Positions 44,329 through 52,754 of a stretch of 64,000 bases of DNA are shown piece after piece. Within the stretch, counting starts at the first letter, position 1. Every line of letters begins with the position of its first letter. Both the position numbers and the translations under genes were made by a program. The notes below the pieces were generated by a model. That model had not been told where the DNA came from and made no database searches. It saw nothing but the letters and a program-made list of their open reading frames with translations. This DNA comes from Nocardia alba NBRC 108234 (GTDB lineage Bacteria > Actinomycetota > Actinomycetes > Mycobacteriales > Mycobacteriaceae), in NCBI RefSeq assembly GCF_001612665.1, contig NZ_BDAX01000021.1, forward strand, positions 124,001 through 188,000. The letters are read 5' to 3'.

Positions 44329-46461
44329 GTGACCGGCATAAATAGATGTAACTGTCATATAAGTCGGGAATCAGCGAATCTGTGTACTCACCCTGGCGGC
44401 GTATCGAAAGCTATTCCAGAATCGTCATTTGATGTTCCAAGCGTGTTCGAAGACGATGTCAACGACTATATTCGTACGAGAACCCAATCGAATAGAAGAA
44501 CAAGGGCGAATCTTCCAGGCAGTATCGACCATCAGATTACGCTCCTCCACGCCATCTTGGGAAGCCCAGAGGGGGAAGCGCCGTCTACGTTCAATGATCT
44601 GAATTCAGCGGCGGACTACAAGAAGAGCATAGTAGCCGTCCTCTCTCAGATTACTGGTCTGACGTACCCTATTCCCAGGGATCGCGACTCCCTTGTAGCA
44701 GTTCTGAATGATCAACGTAATAAGAATGCGTACGATATTGCGAAACGTGGCCAAATCAATGAACTGATCAGGCTAACCGTAAAATATATTCAGTATCGAG
44801 ATACTGGCCCGAAGCGATTTCCTCAACTTCTTGGCGAAGAGGTGGGGATGAAGTTCGCGCGCTTGCGAATGAAGCAGATGGGTGCGCGTATTATCTATGA
44901 GGGTGAGGGAGCCAACGCTCTTGATCTGGTCGCCGTATTGGACGGCCGCTTAATTGTGGTCGAGGCTAAAGGCGGCTCGGGCAAGACTGATTTTGCCTGG
45001 GTTCGTGATGAGAAAAACCAGTGGCATTATGTGAAGCAGGGTTCCAGGCTGTATCTTGAGTACAAGCTCGCGCAAGACTATAAATTCCAAAGAGCGTTGG
45101 CCAATGACCCCGAGCTTTCACATATTCTGGTGTCGCTGTGGCGAAAGGAAGCGAATGTTGAATATTACTTGGCTGAAGCTCCTTATAAGAGTAAGCCCGT
45201 ACGCGGATTCAAGGTATTAGGCGAGCCCAAATGGTCCAGATTTGATATCGGTGACGACCCGGTTGGGTTCTTCAGGCCGCCGCGCGGAGGCGCAAGTGAG
45301 CCAAAACCGGCGGTTCCGCCCAAAAAGGCTCCTAGTTCGACTCCAACAACTGCCAATGCTATCGCCGGAGTGACCCTGGGTGGCTTGGGAGCTATCGCCG
45401 GCGTTGGCTTTGCCCTGCGTGATTCGCCCAAACCTAGCCCGGAAGTAGTTCAAGCTGCGGTAGTAGCACCTTTAACGGGGCAGTCGCCCGGTGACGGAGT
45501 TGTCCAACCTGAAAACGGCGCCCAGCCCGGTCAGTTCGTCGATGGAATTTTGCCAGGTTTGAAGGCGACTATCGCCGAGTTCTCCCGAATGGCGACTTCA
45601 TTTACGAGCTACGTTCAGAATGGCCTTAATGATTTGGCTGTGATGGTCGGGGGTGCTGTTGCGGCGGCATCGGGGTTTGTTACCGATGTTATTGATTCGG
45701 CTGGGGCGCAGAAGATTATCGATGAGATCTCCGATGACTGGGCATTTGCGCAAGAGTTGCTGAATATTGCGATGTTGTTTTCGCCGGTGGGGACGGTGGC
45801 TGCGGCTATTTCGGCTGCGGTGCCGATTATTCAGTTGATCGTTGAGCATTGGGATCAGATTCGTGCCGCGTTTGATTGGGTGTTGAAGAATGTTTTGACG
45901 CCGGTGGCTGAGTTCTTCATGACGGCGTTCAAGATTTATATAACGCCGTACCGCGCGGCGTTCAACGCGGTGATGGCTGGGTTCAATGGGATGGGTGGGG
46001 TTGTCGGTACCGCGGTTGGGACGGTGCGGTCGACGGTCGTGGGGATTGTGAAGGCGATCGGTCAGATTTTCCAGCGGCTCGAGATCAATATCGGATTCCC
46101 GGTCAATAAGTCGTTCGGGTTGAAGAGTATCGGTGATGCGATGGTGGATTGGGCTTCTGAGCGGATGGCCGACGGTGGCTTGGTGGGTGGGCAACGTGGG
46201 TCCGCGCCGCGTAGGGCATCCGGTATCGAGGTGATGGCCGTGATCGATCGGTCGGTGTTGCGTGCTGCCCAAGCTGAGGATCGCAAGATCGGGTACGCGT
46301 ATCGGCCGCCGTTCCTGCACGACGGCGCGTTGCCTCGCACGGATAGCGGGCCCGGTCCGCGCACATTTGATGTCCGGGTCGCTGATGTCGATGCGGCGTT
46401 CGCGCAGATTCGGATATTGCAGGCCGTGCAGGATGCGCGGATCAGTCCGGTTGGCGTGTAG
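44329..46461 (+). CDS. Nuclease-tipped tape-measure-like protein (toxin chimera 1)
   Basis: A 710-aa protein. Residues about 165-285 look like a PD-(D/E)XK nuclease: E171, D199 in NALDLVAV and E212-A213-K214 in LIVVEAKGG, followed by a conserved-looking LYLEYKLAQD helix. A proline linker and a hydrophobic zone follow. Residues about 460-620 (PIIQLIVEHWDQIRAAFDWVLKNVLTPVAEFF... IGDAMVDWASERMADGGLVGG) match the core and C-terminal region of the four tape-measure-like proteins downstream. The nuclease half is clearly AT-richer. Read as a DNA- or RNA-cutting payload on a tail-lumen carrier. GTG 44329 has TAGGAG upstream. Confidence 0.72.
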   Translation: MTGINRCNCHISRESANLCTHPGGVSKAIPESSFDVPSVFEDDVNDYIRTRTQSNRRTRANLPGSIDHQITLLHAILGSPEGEAPSTFNDLNSAADYKKSIVAVLSQITGLTYPIPRDRDSLVAVLNDQRNKNAYDIAKRGQINELIRLTVKYIQYRDTGPKRFPQLLGEEVGMKFARLRMKQMGARIIYEGEGANALDLVAVLDGRLIVVEAKGGSGKTDFAWVRDEKNQWHYVKQGSRLYLEYKLAQDYKFQRALANDPELSHILVSLWRKEANVEYYLAEAPYKSKPVRGFKVLGEPKWSRFDIGDDPVGFFRPPRGGASEPKPAVPPKKAPSSTPTTANAIAGVTLGGLGAIAGVGFALRDSPKPSPEVVQAAVVAPLTGQSPGDGVVQPENGAQPGQFVDGILPGLKATIAEFSRMATSFTSYVQNGLNDLAVMVGGAVAAASGFVTDVIDSAGAQKIIDEISDDWAFAQELLNIAMLFSPVGTVAAAISAAVPIIQLIVEHWDQIRAAFDWVLKNVLTPVAEFFMTAFKIYITPYRAAFNAVMAGFNGMGGVVGTAVGTVRSTVVGIVKAIGQIFQRLEINIGFPVNKSFGLKSIGDAMVDWASERMADGGLVGGQRGSAPRRASGIEVMAVIDRSVLRAAQAEDRKIGYAYRPPFLHDGALPRTDSGPGPRTFDVRVADVDAAFAQIRILQAVQDARISPVGV

Positions 46462-46540
46462 CCGGGTGATGGCTATTCGGCTGACTCGGCATTGACATGT
46501 AGACGTCGATAATTCACAAGAGATCGGAAGGTTGGAAACG

Positions 46541-48013
46541 ATGAGTGATTCGAAACCGGAGGGTGTTCCGGACCCGTTGGCCGGCTTCGACATCGAGATC
46601 CATCCGGTCTCGTTGGACGGGCTCAACGATTCAACGGATCAGAGGCCGAAAAAGGTGGGCAATACGAAGGAGCCGAGCAAGAGCAGGAGTCCTTCGCGTC
46701 GGCCTTCCGCGTCCAGACCCGCTCGGCAGCAAAAGAATCCGCCCAAGGTCGATGATCACCCAATGGGCACAAGCCCCACGGCTCGGCCGCCGAAGAAGCC
46801 GATTCAGCCGCGTGAGAGCGGCAAGCGAGAGCGTGGCGCTGCGCCGAAGTCGCCACGTGGAGGTGGTCCGGGCGCGAAGCCGCCCGGTGTCGACCGGAAG
46901 CAGCCGGCCAAAGGCCAGAAACCGACGTCCGCGAGACCGGATAGGCCGGCGGCACCGCCGAATAGGAGCAAGCCGGTCGACCTGGCGAAACGTCCACCTG
47001 CTAAGGCTCCGGCGGCCGGTAAACCAGGAGGCCCGAAGGGAAGCAAACCCAAGGGCGGCAAGGTCGACACCAAAGGGCTCAAGGATGAGGCGACCGCTCT
47101 CAAGAACCTCGGCGGCGCGTTCAAGGACAACCTCGCGGCCATCAAGAACCACACGGGCGCCGGCAAGAAGATGGTCGGCAAGGTCGGCGGCGTCGCCAAG
47201 AACCTCAAGAAGCTGACCGGCGCGATTCGCACCGCGTCAACCGTGCAGAAGATCATCGGCGGCGCGTCCAAGCTGTGGTCGGTGGCGCAGACCGCGTTGA
47301 ACCTGGTGTGGAACGCGTCGCCGGTCGGCTGGTTCACCCTCGCCCTGGGGGCCGCGATTCTCGCGATCACGCTCATCGTCGAGCACTGGGACGAGATCAA
47401 GGCGGCGTTCAGTGTCGTCAAGGAGAAGGTGCTCGATCCGGTCGGTAGATTCTTCCAGGATCAGTTCGGCGAGGTCCTGAAGCCGTTCACCCACATCAGT
47501 ACGGCCGTCTCCGGCGCGTTCAAGGCGTTGTGTTCGACCGTGGGTGGGGTGTTCCAGAAGATGGTGCACTACATCGCCGTGGTCGTCGGCAAGGTCGCCG
47601 ATCTCCTCGGCGAGTTTCGGTGGTTCCCAGGCGTGGACGGCATCGCCGACGCCATGTCCCAGTGGGCGCAGGCGCATATGGCAGACGGTGGTCTTGTCGG
47701 CGCGAGCCGCGCCAAGGCACCGGCCGGCCCGACCGATGAGATCGTCGTTGACGCCGGCAGCCCGAAGCGGGCGGTGATGGCCGCGGTCGACAGTGATCAC
47801 CTGCGGGTAGCTGGCACCGATACGGGCCGGTCAGCGCTGAGTAAGAGTCCGCATATCGCCCCACTGCGCGGCGTGCGGCGAACCGGCGCGACAGTTCGCG
47901 CGATCGACCATTCGACCACCATCGCGCTGAACCGCGGGACCGACACCAGTTTCGTGCGATCGCGCGCCGTGCACGCGCAACGCGCGCTCACCTACGCGGG
48001 TGGGTCGCGCTAG
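46541..48013 (+). CDS. Tape-measure-like protein, paralogue 2
   Basis: 490 aa. The first 175 residues are disordered, rich in Lys, Pro, Arg and Ser. Then a helical zone (LKDEATALKNLGGAFKDNLAAIKNHTGAGKKM), a hydrophobic core WNASPVGWFTLALGAAILAITLIVEHWDEIKAAFSVVKEKVLDPVGRFFQDQFG, and a C-terminus with ADAMSQWAQAHMADGGLVGASR and the ending HAQRALTYAGG. The GGPRxDxVPVLxSNGEFVV box of its neighbours is replaced by a diverged stretch. No toxin domain is apparent, so it may be an unarmed or ordinary tape measure. Confidence 0.7.
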   Translation: MSDSKPEGVPDPLAGFDIEIHPVSLDGLNDSTDQRPKKVGNTKEPSKSRSPSRRPSASRPARQQKNPPKVDDHPMGTSPTARPPKKPIQPRESGKRERGAAPKSPRGGGPGAKPPGVDRKQPAKGQKPTSARPDRPAAPPNRSKPVDLAKRPPAKAPAAGKPGGPKGSKPKGGKVDTKGLKDEATALKNLGGAFKDNLAAIKNHTGAGKKMVGKVGGVAKNLKKLTGAIRTASTVQKIIGGASKLWSVAQTALNLVWNASPVGWFTLALGAAILAITLIVEHWDEIKAAFSVVKEKVLDPVGRFFQDQFGEVLKPFTHISTAVSGAFKALCSTVGGVFQKMVHYIAVVVGKVADLLGEFRWFPGVDGIADAMSQWAQAHMADGGLVGASRAKAPAGPTDEIVVDAGSPKRAVMAAVDSDHLRVAGTDTGRSALSKSPHIAPLRGVRRTGATVRAIDHSTTIALNRGTDTSFVRSRAVHAQRALTYAGGSR

Positions 48014-48050
48014 CCCAACCTTTCAGACACCTCAGGGAGTGGTTAGAACG

Positions 48051-49640
48051 ATGAGCAGTAAAGGCGACGCGCAGTTCGACGCCGCATTGCGCGCGGCGCT
48101 GGCCGCGAGCGATCCACTCGATGCCGGCGATAAGGGTAAGGGCGGCGCGACCAAGTCCGATGGGAAGGGTTCGGGGGAGTCGTCGAAAGCCGATGTGGCT
48201 CACTCCGATCATCCACGGGGCGGTCAGCCGAGCATCGAAAGGCGCGACGCACCAGCGCGATACGAGAAAGAGCGCCCCCCGGCTCCGACCGAACCGCCGA
48301 GGGGTGTGCGACCCACCGCTACACCACCGAGCCGGTCGGTCAAGCCGCGCAGGCCATCGAGGCCGCAGGGCAGACCTCGGGGCGGGCTCGGCTCGAAGGT
48401 GCGCGGCGGCGCCGGCCTGGCCGGTGGTCTGGCGATGGGGGCGATGGCGTCGGGAGTTGACTGGCGCCGAGCCGTCGCCGACCCGAAAGCCGCGCTGAGC
48501 GGGCTCGGTAGCGCCGCCCTCGCCCAGGGCAAGGACTATCTCGCCGGAATGGCTGATCCGGCGAATCTGTCGGACGCCGTCTCGCAGGTCAGGGACACGG
48601 CGGGTGGGGCGAGGGATAAAGCGTCGCCGGGCAAGTCCAATGACGCCAAACCGATCACCGATGAGACCAAGGCGCTCAAGGATCGAACCTCAGCGCTGCG
48701 CGGCGACGTCAAGAACCTCGGCACGCACGCGGCGACCAGCCAGAAGATGACCGAGAACGTCGACAAATCGTCGAAGGGTTTCGACGATCTCGCCAAGGCG
48801 CACAAAGACTCAGCGGGTGCCCAGAAGAATGTCGAAGGCGCGTCGAACAAGTGGGACAAGTCCCAGGGCAAGCTCAACAAGGCCGTCGGCAAATCGGTGA
48901 TCGGCAAGATCGTCGCGGCGATCGAGGTCGCGATTGTCGTGATCGGGCTGCTCATCGAGCATTGGGACTCCGTGAAGAAGGCCTTCGACACGGTGAAGAA
49001 GAACGTGCTCGAACCAGTTGGCGACTACTTCAAGAAGGTGTTCGCCGCGTGCCTCGCGCCGTTCACGACGGTGATCGACGAGGTGAAAGACGCGCTCGGC
49101 AGCTTGGGGAGCGGGATCGGTGGCCTGTTCGCCGGGGTGGTCAACCAGGTGGCGGACATCGTCGCCGTGATCGGCTCGGTGGTCGCCAAGATCGAGTTCA
49201 GTCTTCCCGGTTGGCTCGGTGGCGCGACGCTCAGCCTGGCCGGGCTCGGTGGGGCGATGACGTCGTGGGCGGCGTCGGCGCGGATGGCCGATGGCGGCGT
49301 GGTGCGGGGGCCAGGTGGTCCGCGCGAGGACCGGGTGCCGGTGCTGGCTTCCAACGGCGAGTTCGTGGTCAACGCCGCGGCGACGGCTCGCTACGGGCCA
49401 CTGTTGGAATCGATCAACAAAGACACTCTCAATGTCGGCGGGCGAGACGCGCAAGTTGTTGCCTCATTGGGCCTTTCGCGCGTCAAACCGGCGCGAGCGC
49501 TGCCCGATGTGGCGACCACGCACCGATTCGATCGGTCGACCACGATCAACCTCACGACGACGCAGCACGACGGCGCCTACCTGCGTTCGAAAGCCGTGGC
49601 CGCGCAACGAGATATCACCTACGCGGCTGGACGGCGGTAA
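48051..49640 (+). CDS. Tape-measure-like protein, paralogue 3
   Basis: 529 aa with a disordered charged N-terminus, a Gly/Ala hydrophobic stretch (GGAGLAGGLAMGAMASG, about 118-138), a helical zone (LKDRTSALRGDVKNLGTHAATSQKM), the core VVIGLLIEHWDSVKKAFDTVKKNVLEPVGDYFKKVF, and the conserved end ARMADGGVVRGPGGPREDRVPVLASNGEFVVNAAAT then RFDRSTTINLTT and AQRDITYAAGRR. The DGG-GPGGPR-SNGEFVV box is the C-terminal signature of many actinobacteriophage tape measures. Confidence 0.75.
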   Translation: MSSKGDAQFDAALRAALAASDPLDAGDKGKGGATKSDGKGSGESSKADVAHSDHPRGGQPSIERRDAPARYEKERPPAPTEPPRGVRPTATPPSRSVKPRRPSRPQGRPRGGLGSKVRGGAGLAGGLAMGAMASGVDWRRAVADPKAALSGLGSAALAQGKDYLAGMADPANLSDAVSQVRDTAGGARDKASPGKSNDAKPITDETKALKDRTSALRGDVKNLGTHAATSQKMTENVDKSSKGFDDLAKAHKDSAGAQKNVEGASNKWDKSQGKLNKAVGKSVIGKIVAAIEVAIVVIGLLIEHWDSVKKAFDTVKKNVLEPVGDYFKKVFAACLAPFTTVIDEVKDALGSLGSGIGGLFAGVVNQVADIVAVIGSVVAKIEFSLPGWLGGATLSLAGLGGAMTSWAASARMADGGVVRGPGGPREDRVPVLASNGEFVVNAAATARYGPLLESINKDTLNVGGRDAQVVASLGLSRVKPARALPDVATTHRFDRSTTINLTTTQHDGAYLRSKAVAAQRDITYAAGRR

Positions 49641-49671
49641 GTCGCGGCGACGCACGACCAAGGAGTAGACG

Positions 49672-51090
49672 ATGGACCGATCCCGGCCCGAAGACGACCT
49701 CGACGCGGACGAAGAAGAACTCGACGATCTCGATCCCGGGGAAGACGAACTCGAAGACGACGGCGACGACTCGGCCGAGGACGACGGTGGTGTGGCGGCG
49801 GCTGGTGGCGTCGCCGGCGCCGCCGCGCTTGCCGCAGCGGCGCCGATGGGTATGCGGGCACGTCAACAGCAGTCCCCCGGGGGCGTGGCCAAGTCGACAG
49901 CCAAACCCGCTCAGCCGGTTGGGAAACCGGGGGCCGCGCGTCCGGCACCGGGGGGCAAACGGCCCGGCGGAAAACAACCAGCCGGAGCCGCCGGACCGCG
50001 GGCACAGAAGAAGCCCCCTGGCAAGGGCGGCCCTGCGGAGAAGGGCCAGGGCGACGATGCCAAGGCGATAGCGACCGCGCAGCAGGAACTCGACGCCGCG
50101 CAGAAGGCCAGCGATGCCCTCGAGACCCCGCACACCACGGCGACGAAGAAGCTGGTCGACTCGGCGAAGGCCGCCGCGATCGGCATGTCGCCCCTCACCG
50201 CCGCGGTCAAGCACTCGAGCGGCGATCACAAGAACGCCGCGAAGGACCACGGCGAGCACGAGAAGCAGCAAGGCGAGCTGGACAAGGCCCTGAGCGAGGG
50301 CGGTCTCGGCATGATCATGAAGATCGTCGACGACCTCAAGCCATGGATCGACAAGATCATGAACTGGCTGAACAAGCTCAAAGACGCACTGGTCAAGGCG
50401 TTCGAGAAGGCTCTCAAACCGGTCATCAACTTCTTCGAGAAGGTATGGAGCCAAACGGTTGTCCCGGCGTTCAAGAAGACCGTCCAGGTGGTCTCGGGAG
50501 CGTTCAAATCCGTCGGCGAAGTCGTCGGCAAGGTCTTCGATGCCCTGAAACGGGCGTGCGCGACCGTACTCAAAGCCGTTGGCGAGGTACTGAAGAAGCT
50601 CGACTTCACCATTCCCAGCTGGGTTCCCGTCGTCGGCGGAAGCAGTCTCGGCCTGGCCAAGATCGGCGACACGCTGATCGAATGGTCGACCAAGATGCGC
50701 GATGGTGGCCTGGTCCGTGGACCGGGCGGACCGCGCGAGGACGCGGTCCCGGTGCTGATGTCCAACGGTGAGTTCGTCGTCAACGCGGCCGCCACCGCCA
50801 AGCACCGCAGTGTGCTCGAGGCGATCAACAACGAATCCAGGTCGACCACCGGGTTCGGCTACGCGGCCACCGCGCGCTCATTGCCTGCGACCGCGGGCGC
50901 CCAAGCCCGGGCACTGGCCCTCGCCGACCGCCCCCAACTGGCGATCGTCAGCCCGATCGCGCCGAGCGGCGATCGCCTCGACCGCTCCCTCTCGGTCAAC
51001 ATCAGCGCGCCGACGTCCGGTCACGCGCATACGCACGACACCGCGCTGGCAGCCCGAAAGGCATTGACCTACGCCGCGGTTCGGCGTTGA
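49672..51090 (+). CDS. Tape-measure-like protein, paralogue 4 (acidic N-terminus)
   Basis: 472 aa. The N-terminal 40 residues are almost all Asp and Glu, followed by a Pro/Lys/Gly-rich linker, a helical zone, a core lacking the usual hydrophobic segment (MIMKIVDDLKPWIDKIMNWLNKLKDALVKAFEKALKPVINFFEKVW), and the conserved end MRDGGLVRGPGGPREDAVPVLMSNGEFVVNAAAT with a closing ARKALTYAAVRR. AGGAG precedes its ATG. The strongly acidic head could mimic nucleic acid or engage a chaperone. Confidence 0.72.
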   Translation: MDRSRPEDDLDADEEELDDLDPGEDELEDDGDDSAEDDGGVAAAGGVAGAAALAAAAPMGMRARQQQSPGGVAKSTAKPAQPVGKPGAARPAPGGKRPGGKQPAGAAGPRAQKKPPGKGGPAEKGQGDDAKAIATAQQELDAAQKASDALETPHTTATKKLVDSAKAAAIGMSPLTAAVKHSSGDHKNAAKDHGEHEKQQGELDKALSEGGLGMIMKIVDDLKPWIDKIMNWLNKLKDALVKAFEKALKPVINFFEKVWSQTVVPAFKKTVQVVSGAFKSVGEVVGKVFDALKRACATVLKAVGEVLKKLDFTIPSWVPVVGGSSLGLAKIGDTLIEWSTKMRDGGLVRGPGGPREDAVPVLMSNGEFVVNAAATAKHRSVLEAINNESRSTTGFGYAATARSLPATAGAQARALALADRPQLAIVSPIAPSGDRLDRSLSVNISAPTSGHAHTHDTALAARKALTYAAVRR

Positions 51091-51141
51091 TATCCTTGGT
51101 GCGAGCTCAGGATCGCGACGACTCTGGAATTAAGGATTGAT

Positions 51142-51453
51142 ATGGAGTTCAAGGCGCTCTGCAACATGGTGCAGGCTTCATATTTTGATGGCGTCGAACG
51201 AATTCGCCGACTTCCTACGGAGTCGTATATTCCGACGAAATGCTACAGCGAGGTTCTCGACGCCTACATTGCTGACGGATGGCGTGTCGTATACGGATAC
51301 GATGGTCCTGATGCGGGTATCGATTACAACCGCACTCACCTGAAGCGCGGGAAGCGAATTCTCAGATTCAGCTGGTGGCCCGATGAAGGAGGTCGTGTGG
51401 CCGGCTCCAAGAGTGATATCGAGGAGATTTCCCGGTATATTCGCGACCGCTGA
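51142..51453 (+). CDS. Orphan small protein, candidate immunity factor (103 aa)
   Basis: A soluble alpha/beta-looking protein (FKALCNMVQASYFDGVERIRRLPTESYIPTKCYSEVLDAYIADGWRVVYGYD) with several aromatics and no family I recognise. It is AT-richer than the flanking tape-measure genes and begins the three-gene group before the second nuclease chimera. Its placement is typical of immunity genes or leftovers of older toxin-immunity pairs. Confidence 0.55.
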   Translation: MEFKALCNMVQASYFDGVERIRRLPTESYIPTKCYSEVLDAYIADGWRVVYGYDGPDAGIDYNRTHLKRGKRILRFSWWPDEGGRVAGSKSDIEEISRYIRDR

Positions 51454-51523
51454 GTCAGTCGCTGCGGGTACGTTGGGCCGTCGGCCCTCTCAACTAGTTC
51501 GGGAGTCGTGTCAGTTGGAGAAC

Positions 51524-52000
51524 ATGCAGCTTGCCGCTGAGTTGGCCGGAGAGATGGTCGCGCAGGCGGTGCAGTGGGTTTCAGAGGGCACGGCCGGCCC
51601 GTTCCTTGCCTACCTGGGCAAGAGCGATGCTCGAGTGACGTTGGTTGATCTCACGCAGGGTGGTGACGAGTCGCCGCTGGACTACGGTCGCGGTCTCATG
51701 GTCGTCAGGTCAGCCGCCCGCGGTGTCATGGTCTACGACGGAGCTATCTCCAACAGCGATGGTGAGCAGTTCGATGCCCTGATCGGCGAGGTCTACGAAT
51801 TTCAGCATGGTGACGGCTCGTTCGACGTGTTGGTGCCCTACCGGCCGGTGAGCCCGTCGCAGAGCTTCGGTGTCTACGCATTGATGCTCAACGACCCCGA
51901 CGGCCAACCGGTCAGCGATGAGATTCTCGATGCCTTCCTGCTGGGTACCCGCCGCGATGCTGATGCCGGCGAGTTCCTGCGCCAGCATCAGCTGCGGTAA
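51524..52000 (+). CDS. Orphan protein, candidate immunity factor (158 aa)
   Basis: Acidic 158-aa protein (AELAGEMVAQAVQWVSEGTAGPFLAYLGKSDARVTLVDL... FDVLVPYRPVSPSQSFGVYALMLND), without signal peptide. ATG 51524 has TTGGAG 8-10 bp upstream; the open frame extends left but without a start site. No family recognised. Second of three small genes between tape-measure paralogues 4 and 5. Confidence 0.55.
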   Translation: MQLAAELAGEMVAQAVQWVSEGTAGPFLAYLGKSDARVTLVDLTQGGDESPLDYGRGLMVVRSAARGVMVYDGAISNSDGEQFDALIGEVYEFQHGDGSFDVLVPYRPVSPSQSFGVYALMLNDPDGQPVSDEILDAFLLGTRRDADAGEFLRQHQLR

Positions 52001-52028
52001 CTGTCAGTAACTAACGTGAGGAACCGGC

Positions 52029-52598
52029 ATGGGTAGCTACCGCAAGGCGACCAAGGCGGAGCTTCGCCGGCGGGAAGTGGATCAGCGGGATCCGGCGTGG
52101 CTGGCATGGCTGGCCGAGATGGATCCCGCGCTCGAGACGTTCTTCGCTGAAGATGTGACAGATATGCCAAGTGATCCATTCAGCGCGGACGGTGTGGCAA
52201 CGGCCGAACTAGCTGCGATAGCGCGATTTTCCTCAGTAGAGGCAGTACTGGCCCCGGAGAACGCTGCAGCGGCTGATCGGTTTCAACGCTACTTCGGTGA
52301 GGCATTTGTCCGTAGCTTCGAAGGACGATGGATGAACGTTCGCGTCGCCGCCTCCGCATCGTTAGACGTCTTTTTTGATCGTCGCGGTTGCAGCCCGGTT
52401 GTCCGTTGCCCCTTCGCTGAGTTCTACGTCGACACGCTATCGCAGTTGCTTGGGGCAGTTCATTACCGTAATGGTGAAGAGTGGACGTGGGTTTACGGTC
52501 ACTCCGTCAATGACTATGCCGAATGGCAGGTGGGCGGACGTTTGCCGATGGATAAATGGATCTCGTTGCAGGCAAAGAAGGCTCGGCGCGAGGCATAA
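52029..52598 (+). CDS. Orphan protein, candidate immunity factor (189 aa)
   Basis: A soluble protein with a helical start (AELRRREVDQRDPAWLAWLAEMDPALETFF) and a beta-rich end with many Trp/Tyr residues (GAVHYRNGEEWTWVYGHSVNDYAEWQVGGRLPMDKWISLQ). GAGGAACC precedes its ATG. No family recognised. It is the nearest upstream gene to the second nuclease chimera and therefore the best candidate for its antidote. Confidence 0.55.
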   Translation: MGSYRKATKAELRRREVDQRDPAWLAWLAEMDPALETFFAEDVTDMPSDPFSADGVATAELAAIARFSSVEAVLAPENAAAADRFQRYFGEAFVRSFEGRWMNVRVAASASLDVFFDRRGCSPVVRCPFAEFYVDTLSQLLGAVHYRNGEEWTWVYGHSVNDYAEWQVGGRLPMDKWISLQAKKARREA

Positions 52599-52754
52599 TG
52601 TCTAGATAGATTCCCGCTCCGATCGGCAATGCTGCGGAGCGTCTATCTGAGCACTTGTAAATTCATCCCGGACGTTTTGCGTTCGGTCATTCTTTGCGCT
52701 TATCGCACGGAGTCTATTCGTTGTGCGCGCAGTAGGTAATGAGGAGGCCGGAAC

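Noticed and set aside
45598..46626. A 342-aa minus-strand frame across the first carrier gene
   Set aside because: It is rich in Arg, His and Pro as expected for a shadow of a helical + strand gene, and lacks any motif.
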